Of a stretch of DNA of 64,000 bases, positions 34,934 to 46,404 are shown piece by piece (the stretch's first letter is position 1; every line of letters starts with the position of its first letter). The DNA is from Rosa chinensis. Lineage: Eukaryota > Streptophyta > Magnoliopsida > Rosales > Rosaceae. The stretch covers positions 26,463,501 to 26,527,500 of the forward strand of contig NC_037090.1 of assembly GCF_002994745.2 (NCBI RefSeq). Direction: 5' to 3'. A program made the position numbers and the translations under genes. The notes under the pieces were generated by a model. The model was not told where the DNA came from and ran no database searches. It saw nothing but the letters and a program-made list of their open reading frames with translations.

Positions 34934-37010
34934 TTAAAGCTTAGATTTACCACCACTCTTCCCCGGAATTTGCAATGCATCATAATGGCCAAAACCATGA
35001 TAGAGAACTCTGATTGGATTTTCCTTCCCATATTCTTGCCGCCCATACCCAGCAATGGTTATCAGGCCGCCAGCCTTTTCATCATACATGTATACTGTGA
35101 TCGGCATTCTGCAGTCATCATGGAATCCATACTTCAACGATATAAATCCGTCAATAAGAAAGCTGAATGGAGCAACATCATATTAGAAAGCACAGAATAG
35201 ATGAGGACTTACTCAAGAACATGTGAAGCCATTGACAATTCGGGCTCGCCTCCCCATACATGTGGCTTTCTTATGTGGGAGACATATGTGTCAAAATCAC
35301 CTTCAACAAACCTATCTTGGAAAACAATGAGATAAACGTACATCAGTTGACAGATATACATCTATATGTTATGTTGTAACTGTAATACATGTTTATCCGT
35401 AAAAATGAAAAGTTAGGTCCCCACATGGCTTCGACTGATTGTCGAATGTTGGTGATACCAGCTATCAGATCTACAATTACTAAATCAACCACCCGTACAA
35501 AGGCAGAACTAACATGGCTGTTTCTGTGAATTAAGACTTTGAATAACCCCAGATCAACATGTCATTATGTTTGGGTCTCCACTGCATAAGTCTAATCATT
35601 TTTTTGAATCGTGCTTTTCATGATTCACCTCAGATGCCAATGCCAAGATTAGAAAGCAAGGGGAAGGAAGAAAAGCAAGAGGGGCACCAAGGAATTCCTA
35701 TTTCATCATCCAAGGAAGTTACATCTCGGCCAGTTTTTTAGTGAATCCAAGCTCAAATCAAAATCAAAATCCCCGATCACATCAATTTCCTCGATCAAAG
35801 TCCTAAGACTAAGCTTTTGCCCATCACACATATTTTCCTGTCTATATTCTTATTTGAAATTGGGACATATATTCTTTTGATATAATAACTGAAAGACAAT
35901 GCCATCCAAAATGGAAATGTAACTAAGCATAAAAGGCTGTCATAATGTTTTTGACATACACAATAAACTTACCCTTCTGTCTCTTCTCTCCTTTTGATAA
36001 ACTCATCTGCAACCTAGAAATTTGACAGAACAACATACAAGTGCTCAATTAATCCAAACGATAGCAAAAATAATGAATGACATTAAATATCATTATCGAC
36101 CATGCTAATCTCGTGGGTAAATGCTTTACGAAAGTAATTTATTATCAAAATTTCCAAACTCTAGCAAAAATAATGAATGACATTAAATATCATTATCGAC
36201 AATGCTAATCCTGTGGGTAAATGCTTTACGAAAGTAATTTATTATCAAAATTTCATTTTATCTTATAGTCCCCTGTACCTTAGCTAACGAGGTGCATAGG
36301 TGCAGACGTGCAGTGGGTTGACAAAGGGAAAAAAAAAAAAATCAAATATCACCAATTCAAGCTAGGTGTTCAAATTAACCATATAGAAATTAAAGCAAAT
36401 TTAACCAGATGGCTGAGTTTTAAGAAGAAACTGCAATTAAGCTTTTCTCCCTTTAAAACATGGAAAGGAAGTTTAGGAAGTTTGATCTCATTATTGTATT
36501 AATGATGGAAAACAGAAACACACTCCCTCCCAAGTCATCTGCTAACTCATCATTGGAATAATGATTGAAAATAGAAACATACTCTAGCTCTCAAGTCATC
36601 TGCTAATTCTCTCTGAAGGCTTGGACTAGGAACTGATTTTCCAGCTCGTAAACAAGCGCCATGAGCAACAGAACGGAACATGCACCTTCCATCTCCAGGT
36701 ATTCCTGTGCAGAATGGAGAAGTGAGCTATACACCAAGTCAATTAGTAGTTTCAAATTATGGACTAAAATACGAGCTACAAACTACCAAAAAAATAAAAA
36801 ATAAAAAATTATCCAATGATGGAAGGATATGCTGCTCACCAATAATGGAATAATCAGTATAAACTTTTTTTCCATGTGAATATGACAAATCACCATCATC
36901 TTCCTTATCATCAGTCTTATGAGCTGCTTCAGCGTGTGCTGGGTCCAAAGAATTACAAATCAGCAACCCAAACATCAAACCAGCAGACGCACATCCTTGT
37001 GGCCACGACA
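34934..37010 (-). CDS. OTU-domain cysteine protease (deubiquitinase-like), 5' end not found
   Basis: Five exons splice in frame on the minus strand: 37010?-36840, 36704-36583, 36013-35973, 35311-35213 and 35108-34934. They encode a hydrophobic segment (CASAGLMFGLLICNSL), then KKVYTDYSIIG, then the OTU catalytic loop GDGRCMFRSVAHG (Asp and nucleophile Cys), VADEFIKRREETEG, DFDTYVSHIRKPHVWGGEPELSMAS, MPITVYMYDEKAGG, and the catalytic-His motif GFGHYDAL near the C terminus. The whole OTU core is uninterrupted, and all introns are GT-AG. It resembles plant OTU-domain deubiquitinases, which cleave ubiquitin chains. No upstream start exon is seen: in-frame stops occur near 37041, and a UGT fragment lies next upstream. 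It may therefore be 5'-truncated, or its first exon lies farther away. Confidence 0.8.
36062..36256. repeat. 100-bp tandem duplication in an OTU intron
   Basis: The word TAGCAAAAATAATGAATGAC recurs at 36062 and 36162, with nearly identical units between. It lies in the intron upstream of the VADEFIKRR exon. Confidence 0.9.
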
Positions 37011-37407
37011 CTTTAATGGAAGAGTAAATGAGTTCGTTCTAGTTATTTTGGACCCTGAACTGTGTACAGAACTATTGACTGTCCAGAATGCTACTTCGGA
37101 AATCAAGGGAAATGAGTTGGTTCAAGTTATTGATAAGTCATAAATAAAACTTTCAACAAATCAATCATTTAAGATGCGACACCTAATAGATATGGCTATA
37201 ATAAATAATCCACCACTATTTGGTTCTAATACATTTTGTAAAAATCAAAATTCAGAAAGAGATGTGGACATAGAATTCCAGTAGAAGATTTGGATCTACA
37301 AAGATCATCTTCCCATATAGATAAGAAGTTATATTTAACTGATTAGTTAGTGATTCCACACAGAAGATATATATAGTTTAATTAATTATCAAAACCCAAA
37401 AGCGTTC

Positions 37408-37983
37408 TTATAAAAAAAAAAAAAAGTGTTTATCATCGTTAGGTATATGTTTCACATACACCGGATCAAATATAGAAAATCCGAAAACTGAGTTTGAAGT
37501 ACCATAAGTAGTTGGGACGAGTTTTGATTGAAAAATAATACCTTCAAGAGTGTAACCCGGCACCCCAAGTTCCTCGGCCGCATCAAGAGTGAAGCTCATG
37601 ACTCCATCAGAAACCACGCAGCTCACCGGCGGCGAGTCCGCCTCAGAGTTCAGCTTCCCAAGAAGCTCCCTGAAGTGCGGGAGGCAGTACTTCCTGGTGG
37701 ACTGGCACAGTGCCGGTATGTCCTGCGTGGAATTTGTGTCGGTAGGAGGGACCCCATCGGGGATGGTCTTGAACTGAAAAGAAGGGAGGCCGTCGAGGGC
37801 GTTGGGGCCTGGGGAGTTGAGGAGGCGCCTGTGGTTGTATTCGGTGTTGACGAAGGTGATGTGGAAGCCCTTGTGGTGGAGGAGCTTGGCTAACTGGAGC
37901 ATACGGTTTATGTGACCCTGAGCTGGGTAAGGGATGCATACAGCATGTGACTTGGTCTCTGCCATCAAACCATAGGAACCCAT
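37408..37983 (-). pseudogene. 5' fragment of a UGT85-type glycosyltransferase
   Basis: The minus-strand ORF of 191 codons starts at 37983. The first ~145 residues match the N-terminal, acceptor-binding half of family-1 UDP-glycosyltransferases, subfamily UGT85A-like ([14 protein letters not shown] with the catalytic His, [47 protein letters not shown]). Such enzymes glucosylate small molecules in the cytosol. After ELGVPG the sequence diverges into unrelated residues. The whole C-terminal half with the PSPG donor-binding box is missing, so it cannot be active. GHINPM is GHINRM here. It lies directly upstream of the OTU gene on the same strand. Confidence 0.85.
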
Positions 37984-39630
37984 TTCTCTCTTGCTCTGAA
38001 ACTTCGGTGAAGAGAAGTAATGGTATTGGCTTGGGTTTTAATAGAGGTGACGAGTAAAGAACCCAATGCCATTCTTTGACGGGGTTAAATGTAAGTCGAA
38101 GAAATCCGACAGAATTAACAATTCACTGAAGGAAGTGAGTCGTCAACGACACGTATTTCTAATCTGCACGTCATGGTGATGAAAGATTAGAGAGAGAAAC
38201 AGAGAATGGTGAGGAGGGCGGCCGCAAAGTTCAAGACGATACCCTTTTAATGCTCGATTTTGCTTTTTAGACTATTCATTACAGCTCGTCCTTTCCGTAC
38301 CCTGAAACGTGTTATTCTTTAATTGATTAGTTACATGTCGGTAACTCTAGACATTAATTTCGAATGTGATTGCAGATCTGCCCGATTGGAAATTATTCTA
38401 TGCACCGACGGTGTAAGTGATCAAACTCTTATAAAATAATCTCAGCCCTTGATATTTATTATCAACTTTATTTTTAATAAACAAAAAGTGTATTTAATGC
38501 AATCTAACAATTCATTTATGTTGGTGCAAATGCATGACGGTGCTCTGAATAATCTCTCCTGCCCGATTCATTTTGGAAAAAGATATATATATATATATAT
38601 TTATATTAGGAAATAGGAAAACCACCACAGGTGGTCGAGTTGGTAAGAGCTTTCTCCTAAGCTTCCTAACCTTTTTACAAGAAAGTGACACGTGTATAGA
38701 ATGCATCCAACAGATGATATCAATTTTTCCCCACTACTTTTATTATTTTATTTTGTCAATCCTTCCCCAAGTACTACTCCTCCGTCTTCTTCAAGTTCAA
38801 ACCCAAATTTTTCAATACCTCATCATTTTCCTCTAAAATCACGGTCATAGACTCATACCAGAGCTTATTTTTATTTGTTCCCTTCCTTATTTATCTTAGT
38901 ATTGACATTATTTTTCTTTGTTCTTCTTAATTGATGTTTATAATTGTTGTCTAATAGTGGGTTGTCCTACCCATCTCGAAAAACAGAGGATGATGAAATT
39001 GAAGCATAAGAAAGTTCATTCCATGAAATCTTTGAACAGAAAACAATGATTTTAGCTCTCATTTTAGATTGAAATCTATCTGTCTTCTTGTTTTTTTTTT
39101 CTTTTCTCTAAATGGTGTTGTTTTTCATATCTGGGTTTTGTTTGATCTATTACAAGATTTTTGTCTTAATCTTTCATTTCTTAGTTTTCTTCTCTCTACC
39201 CCAACTCTCTTCCTTTCCTCGTTAGAATCGAAGATAGTTTTTCTTCCTTATCATGAATTTTTTTTCACAAACTAACACATCACATGAAAGAGAGACCCAC
39301 CCTGCCATTTCCAGATTAAACCAAAATCCAGATAACTCAATGACACAGATAAAGATTTTCTCTATGCAATTTTGGGTTATGAGAGTGCAGACCAGGAGGA
39401 AAAGACAAAAATAAAAGAGAGAAGAGAAAGGAAAAGAAGAACAGAAGAGAGAGAAAGTGATGAAATAAAGTGGTTGTGAAGGAAAAAAGAAGGGAAATAA
39501 AATTGAGGAATTGTGGACCATTAGATTTGAGAGATCCACATGTTTTCATCTGCTTCAAAGCTTAGGAAGCTCAAGTAAATAAGGAGCTTAGGAGAGGATC
39601 CTTTCCCATAAAGAAAAGGTCCAAAATCAG
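37984..39630. other. Upstream of the UGT fragment; no further gene seen
   Basis: Contains the presumed promoter of the UGT fragment (TATTAAAA-like box near 38037-38045 on the minus strand), an AT microsatellite at 38584-38600, and pyrimidine/purine-rich tracts (39090-39240, 39400-39500). None of the open frames resembles a known protein. Confidence 0.5.
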
Positions 39631-39635
39631 GAGCG

Positions 39636-39840
39636 TGTTTTAGAGAAATTGGAATTGAGAGAAAATCGATGTGTATTCTCATTGATAATAGGGGCCTCTT
39701 TATATAGAGGATTACAAGGCATAGAGTCTGAATCATACAAGGAAAGATAACCTCTAGATTCTTCTAAATTAAACCTTATTACCACTAGGTCAAGTAACCT
39801 AGAGTTTGAGCCAAACACAAATTAGAGTTTTACTAGAACA
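39636..39840 (-). repeat. Copia 1 3' LTR
   Basis: 205 bp, starting TGTTTTAG and ending TAGAACA on the plus strand. TATA-like TTTATATAGAGG is at 39691-39702. The polypurine tract abuts its inner edge. Confidence 0.95.
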
Positions 39841-40013
39841 CTCCCCCTTGTGTTGCCCCAATGAGATGCTTCTCTCGTTGCCTCGTTAAAAACCTTGCCA
39901 AGTAACAAAAACTCAATGGGACAAAAATAACCTCGGTCGAAGGGGAAAAAGAGCACAACACACCCTTCACGTTTCGAGGTGAACATGTAGACATCTCCCC
40001 TTGATGACTACGA

Positions 40014-43000
40014 TCATGGGAGTTCAGATAATTTCCGCAAGCCAATTCTTGCCACATGTTTCTCGAACGTGGATTTGGGCAATGACTTAGTAAACAAGTC
40101 TGCCACATTGTCCTTAGATCGAACCTGGTTCAATTTGATCTTGAGGAGCTTCTGCTATTGCTGATTGTAGAAGAATTTGGGCAATATATGCTTGGTATTG
40201 TCACCTTTCATGTAGCCTTGCTTCATTTGCTCAATGCAAGCAGCATTATCCTCATAGATGCTTGTTGGCTCATCTGTGGAAGACTTCATACCACAATTGC
40301 TTTGAACATGTATAACTATGGATCAAAGCCATATACATTCACGAACTGCTTCGTGAAGAGCAATAATCTCTGCATGATTCAAAGAGGTAGCGACTAAGGT
40401 CTGCTTTGTAAACCTCCAAGATATCGCGGTCTTTCCCATGTTGAAAATATAACCAGTTTAGGAGCAACCTTTGTGTGGATCAGAGAGGTACCCAGCATCA
40501 GCAAAACCTTCCAAAGCACTTATATCGTTTTGAGATGGGCAGAGGGGACGTAGTCCACCATTTATGGCGTCCTTGGCACTTGATGGGTCCGAATCCATCT
40601 TCTCTCTGTAGGGATAGAACAAGCCCATATCAATCGTACCACTTAGGTATCGAAAGATATCTTTAACACCAGTCCAATGGCGTCGTGTTGGCACAGAGCT
40701 ATATCTAGCTAGCAAGTTCACAGCGAATGAGATGTCCGGTCTTGTGCATTGCGCTAAGTACAATAATGCGCCTATTGCACTTAGGTATGACACTTCTGCC
40801 TCTAGCACTTCTTCATCGTCATCTTTTGGACGGAATGGATCCTTCTTTGGATCAAGACTACGGACGATCATTGGGGTGCTTGAAGGCTTAATCTTGTCAG
40901 TGTTGAAACACCTACGCATCTTTTGGGTATAAGCTGATTGATGAATCAGGATACCATCTATACGGTGCTCAAGTTCCAAACAGAGGCAAAACAGTGTTTT
41001 CCCAAGATCTTTCATCTCAAACTCAGATTTCAAGTGTTCAGCGGTTTCCCTTAGCTCTTTAAGGGTGCCAATTATATTTATGTCATCGACATAAACCGCT
41101 ACTATTGCAAATCCGGAACTTGTCTTTTTTATGAACACATATGGGCATAGTTCATTGTTGACATATCCCTTACCAATCAAGTAGTCACTTAGACGGTTAT
41201 ACCACATCCGTCAGGATTGTTTCAATCCATATAGTGAGCGTTTCAATCTAACTGCAAATGCGCTCCGTGGTTTAGAGCCTCTTGATTTGGGTAACTGAAG
41301 TCCATCTGGGACCTTCATGTATATTTCTGTATCTAAATCCCCATATAGATACGCAGTAACCATATCCATAAGCTGCATGTTCAGTTTTTCAGAAACTACC
41401 AAACTGACAAGGTAGCGGAACGTTATTACATCCATTACGGGAGAATAGGTCTCCTCGTAGTCGATTCCAGAGCGTTGTGAGAAGCCTTGCGCCACAAGGC
41501 GAGCTTTGCACCTTACAATCTCGTTTCTCTCATTACATTTTCTAACGAATACCCATTTGTGACCAACTAGTTTGGTGTTGGGCGGTATTGGCACAACTGG
41601 TCCAAATACCTTTCTTTTCGCTAGAGAATCAAGTTCTTCTTGGATCACATCTATCCATTTTGGTCAATCAGCTCTACGTTGGCATTCATCAAAGGAGCGT
41701 GGTTCGATATCATCGGTCTCAATAATCTCACGCACCACTGAATACGCGAATACATCATCAATGACGATGGAGCTTCTTTCCCATGTCCCATGTACACTAG
41801 TGTAATTCACAGAGATCTCTACGTTCTCAGGGATATGTTCTGACATTGAGGCATCCCCCAATGATGTCTCTTGGACATAACCATAATCCAGAACATTCTC
41901 ATAGGACGGATTTTGAGTATCGATGATTAAAGCATTTGTTTGTGCCTCATTCGCTCTCTTTCTAGGGTGAGTATCCTTCGAACCAATCGGTCTACCGCTC
42001 TTCCTTGCGGGACCTGTGGCCATAGACGCCACATCATTATCATACTGGGAAATAGCGCCATCTCCTGTGTCACAAGAGTAGCGCGATGTCCAGTATTCGA
42101 GACATCGATCCTTGCAGGCACGTTTGCAGCAGGTATGTGTGATCTCGTCACTTTGGCAACATCAGAAAATGCATCAGGCAGAGTATCTGCTACGTTCTGG
42201 AGCTCGATTATTCGTCGCACTTCAAGTTCGAACTGTGCGGTACGGGGATCGAGATGAGACATCGTGGGGACAGACCATGACAATTCCTGTCGTTCCTGTT
42301 GAACACCTGTGTTCTTATCTCCCTCTAACGTCGGGAAGACTGTCTCATCAAAGTGACAATCCACAAATGTAGCGGTAAAGAGATTGCCTGTCAAGGGTTC
42401 AAGGTTGCGGACGATAGTTGGAGATTCATAGCCAACATAGATGCCCATTCGTCGTTGTAGACCCATCTTGGTACGTTGTGGCGGCGTAATAGGCACATAA
42501 ATAACACACCCAAAAATGTGTAAGTGCGAGATATCAGGCTCGTACCCAGTCACTATCTGTAACGCAGAGTAAGATTGGGTTGCAGTGGGTCGTAGACAAA
42601 TTAGCGTCGCTGCATGCACCAAGCAAAAACAGGGAGATTGGTGCGCATAACCAATGTCCTTGGTATCATATGTAGTCGTTTGATAACAGCTTCTGCGAGA
42701 CCATTTTGGGTATGAACATGGGGAACTGGATGCTCTACATCAATCCCCAGTGACATGCAATAGTCATCGAAAGTTTTTGATGTAAACTCCCTAGCATTAT
42801 CAAGTCGAATTGACTTAATAGGATGGTCAGGGTAGTGAGCTCGTAGATGGATAATCTGGGCGAGGAGTTTAGCATAAGCAGCATTTCGAGTGGACAACAG
42901 CGAGACATGTGACCAGCGTGTCGACGCATCAACCAATACCATAAAGTATTTAAAAGGTCCGCATGATGGTTGAATCGGTCCACAAATATCCCCTTGGATT

Positions 43001-43900
43001 CTCTGTAGGAATGGAATGAGTATTTTAGGATCCTTTGCATAGGACGGTCTCGGTCCTAATTTCCCTAAGGAATAGGCTTTGCAAAATGAGCGAGAAGCCT
43101 TAAAGGTAACCAATGAGGATTTTGGTTGGGCCTGAGCGTCTGTAGCGCTATTAGAAGCAAAGTGTGCGACTACATCTCCTATCATGGCGTTGGAGCCATG
43201 GGAATTAGGATGTATGGCATCATGGCCATTGGGAGGAACAACCATGGCGTCATGCTCATAGTTGGCGTCATCACAAAGGACTTGGGCGGCCCTATGGTGT
43301 CCCAAGACAGCTGCAGCTCTAGATGCTGCGGTGGCTGCTATCTTACTAAGTCCTGGAATCAATTTTTGATTCTTGCTTCTTCTCACTCTGAAGAATGGAT
43401 GTCCGTGTGAAGTCTTTAGTATACAGAGCATCATATCACGACCAGGATGTCCTAGTCGATCATGCCAAAGCCAGTATGTGTCAGAATCCAAGAGATCTTC
43501 TATTATTACATTATTGGATTCAATTGGTCGAATTCTAGTGACATAAAGTCCACTAGATTGACACATAAGCTTCTCTAAGATGCGCTTTCGTCCGCAATCA
43601 TTAGAGGTAATGCAAAGGAACTTTTTTCCGTTTTCATTATGTGTTTCCGCATGGAATCTGTTGGCTCTTATATCTTTAAAGCTTAATAAGGTTCGATTTG
43701 CCTTAGGAGCATAGAGAGCTTCTGCGACTTTAATCAAGGTGCCATTTGGCAATAAGAATTGGGCCATTCCATGTCCTTGAACTAAACCTGATGGCCCAGC
43801 CATCGTAGTCACAGAGGAATATGTAGGCAACATCTCCAAGAATAATTACCTATATCGTAGAATGGTGTGCGTAGTCGCACCATCCGTGAGACATTGTAGT
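40014..43900 (-). pseudogene. Copia 1 pol (protease-integrase-RT-RNase H)
   Basis: The minus strand shows a GAG-pre-integrase domain (LWHDRLGHPG near 43460), a zinc-finger-like CKAYSLGKLG, and the integrase core with IKSIRLDNAREF and HTQNGLAEA. The RT follows with KWVFVRKCNE, QGFSQRSGIDYEETYSPV and the catalytic AVYVDD near 41090. RNase H follows with the terminal RKLSELP before a TGA at 40014-40016. Breaks: frame changes near 42610 and 42000, a TGA replacing Trp near 41663, a TGA after GLKQS near 41208, and a TAA within the RNase H start near 40457. Not translatable as a whole. Confidence 0.88.
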
Positions 43901-44251
43901 TCATCCATTTCTAAAAGAAAATCTCGTAATTAAAAGGAGTCATAAAGAAAAGAACTCGACTTTTATTAATAAGCCAAACAGAATTACATTATTGTTTCTT
44001 TTGACCAAAAAAAATCTGATCCAATAAACGAGCTAATGCAAAACAATGGTAGTCGTCTAACTCCTTTCGGTAATTCCAATGCAAATGTGACTAGGTGAGT
44101 AGAGAGATGTCGGTGGAGCAAGGCTCATTTAAGTACCACTTATCTCAAAACCTTCCTAGACATCACACTTACATTGAGTACGCCTACTTTAAAGAAAGAC
44201 TAATACCATTGGCATCTACTACAAAAATAATATGGCAATTGCCTACATCTC

Positions 44252-45333
44252 TTAATTCTTGAAGTCTTCCACCCTTAGATCGAGATCGCCATCTTGATCT
44301 TCTTGTTCCATGTAGTTTGCCTCCCTTGCTTCATGATACCTCCTGTATGTGTTTGCAACATTCTGGGATGCTTTATATGCTTTGGCCCAATGTCCAGTTG
44401 ATCCACATCTGAGACAAGCATCATTATGGTCAGGTTCCCTTGATCGAGGCGCTTTGGGAGTGCTTTGAGGACTGTTATTGCCTTTGGTGGCGTCACCACC
44501 ATAACCGAAGGCCTGGCCTCTCTCTCCCTTCACACGTTTTCCTCCACGATTCCGTGTACGCCTATCTTGGAGGTTTCCTTCCTCTTTGGGGTGAGAATAT
44601 GGACCAGAACATCCAGAATTATCCCTATGTTTAGGGTTTCTCTCCTTGCGTCCTCCCTTGGAAGCACGACTATAATTAGACTCCGGAATTGACTTGGCTC
44701 CCACTGGTCTAGAGTTATAGTTCTTCACAAGTATATTGTCGTGTTTTTCAGCTACATTCATGGCACCAATTAGCTCATGAAATCTTGTGATGCGTCTAGC
44801 ATTGACATCAATTCGATCGTTTTTGGCTACCATCAATGCAGAGAAGGGGAAGGTGGAGAGAGTTTTCTCGATCAACATCGTATCAATGATTTTCTGTCCA
44901 CAGAATTCCATCAAAGACTTGATACGAAGTGCTTCTAAATTGTAGTCAAGTACAGACTTGAAATCACAGAAGTGGAGGCTATGCCATCTCACTTCTAAGT
45001 CTGGAAGCAGGGAATCAAGGACGTTGCCAAAACCTTGCTCGAGTTCTACCATAGTTTTCTTGGGTCTTCCTCATTGAGGTACTCATTTTGGAGCGCGTCA
45101 TTCATGTGCCTTGTCATGAGAATGATGGCTTTTGCTTCATTAGCCTCTCTCGTAGCTCTATTTGCTTCAAAAGCAGCAGCTTGTTGAGGAGTAAGCACAT
45201 CCTGACTTGGCTTTTGGATCGTACTTAGGATCCCATCAGCCTTATGATGCTGGCACACATCACGGACCTACTTGTGGTATCCTGCGCCTGTTGTCTCTAG
45301 TGGAGCGAAGCTCAACTTGTTCAGGTTACTCAT
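44252..45333 (-). pseudogene. Copia 1 gag
   Basis: The start codon is at 45331-45333 (MSNLNKLSF). A TAG replaces the Trp expected after the GYHK segment near 45270, and there is a stop/frameshift after RKLW near 45046. From 45052, 266 codons are open. They include a basic RG/N-rich region and a CX2CX4HX4-type zinc knuckle (CLRCGSTGHWAKAY) whose last Cys is Tyr. Gag packages the element RNA; this copy is defective. Confidence 0.82.
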
Positions 45334-45905
45334 CCTGAAAAACAACAAGAAAATAGGGTTAGTTTTGGAGCGAAAAAAAGCTACCACGAAAAACTATTAA
45401 ATTTCTGAGCGTAGTCGCTTCCAAGAAATTAGGGATTTTCTGCACATAGTCGCTTCTAAGAAAATCTGATTCCAAGAGGGGTTTTGGATTAGATCGAAAC
45501 AATGACATATGTGGTCGATCGTTTTTCTTCTTAACAAACTCTAAGTTTGAGGACTCTACAAGCTCTAAGCTTGGAGTGAGCACGAACCCCCACTGTTTCA
45601 ATTATTTGGTCTCCCCTATGAAGAAGAAAGGGGGGTAGAAGAAGGGAGGTTGCAAGTCCCCGAGAAGAAGAAGAGAAAAGAATAAAAACTTCCAAAAAAG
45701 GGAACTTTTAGAAAAGTTTACCTCTTAGGATTGCATAAATGTATTTGGTCCTTGTCATAGGATTTGGAGACGAGCTTCAGTCCTAGTGCAAGCGAGATGA
45801 CTTGTAGGATTGCAGCGTGGTAGCGAAGTCACGGGGTCACAGGTTCGCGGAGTCGCTAGGGCTCGGGTTTGCGGAGTCGAGGTCGCGGGGTTACAGATTC
45901 GCAAG

Positions 45906-45995
45906 GTCTCGAGGATGCTACGTAGATGCCACAGGGCCGCGAGGATGCTGCAGAGATGCCGCAGGGCCGCGAGGATGCTGCGGAGATGCCCGAGA
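45906..45995. repeat. 30-bp G/C-rich tandem repeat in the Copia 1 leader
   Basis: About 2.7 copies of a unit containing GAGGATGCTGC and GAGATGCC, in an otherwise G/C-rich leader between the 5' LTR and gag (45780-46150). Confidence 0.85.
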
Positions 45996-46199
45996 GTGCG
46001 CGGGGAAAGCTGAGTGTTCGCGGGGGCAGAAGGCAAGGAAGGCTTGTGGGCACTGCAGGGGCAGCGAGGCTAACCTGGTAGGGTTAGCGTTGAGTTGCAA
46101 TGTCGGGGCTGCGGGGGCAGTGTTAGTACCGGCAAGGCTAATCCAGTGAAGTATTTTTTTCAGCTTTTAAAGCTAAGGTTAGGGCTCATGCTGATAACG

Positions 46200-46404
46200 T
46201 GTTTTAGAAAAACGAGAATTGAGAGAAAATCGCTGTGTATTCTCATTGATAATAGAGGCCTCTTTATATAGAGGATTACAATGCATAGAGTTTGAATCAT
46301 ACAAGGAAAGATAACCTCTAGATTCTTCTAAATTAAACTCTATTACCACTAGGTCAAGTAACCTAGAGTTTGGGCCAAACACAAATTAGGGTTTTACTAG
46401 AACA
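46200..46404 (-). repeat. Copia 1 5' LTR
   Basis: 205 bp, paired with 39636-39840. Its inner edge is next to CGTTATCAGCATGAG on the minus strand, the presumed primer-binding region. Confidence 0.95.

Larger units (their letters stand above)
39636..46404 (-). mobile_element. Ty1/Copia retrotransposon 1, full length but degenerate
   Basis: Two 205-bp LTRs (39636-39840 and 46200-46404, TG...CA) differ at about a dozen positions by eye. They are flanked by the perfect target duplication GAGCG (39631-39635 and 46405-46409). The uninterrupted target is preserved in the duplicate block at about 8500-8510. Minus-strand order: 5' LTR, leader, gag, protease, GAG-pre-integrase, integrase, RT, RNase H, polypurine tract (AAGGGGGAG at 39841-39849), 3' LTR. 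Stops and frameshifts occur in gag and pol. Confidence 0.95.

Noticed and set aside
38618..38670. tRNA-like A-box (GGTGGTCGAGTTGGTAAGAGC)
   Set aside because: No B-box or cloverleaf follows within 100 bp. It may be a decayed SINE head, but it is not supportable as a tRNA gene.
45755..46149. Several 60-110 codon frames in the Copia 1 leader
   Set aside because: They result from a G/C-rich tandem repeat and overlap in conflicting frames; no domain.
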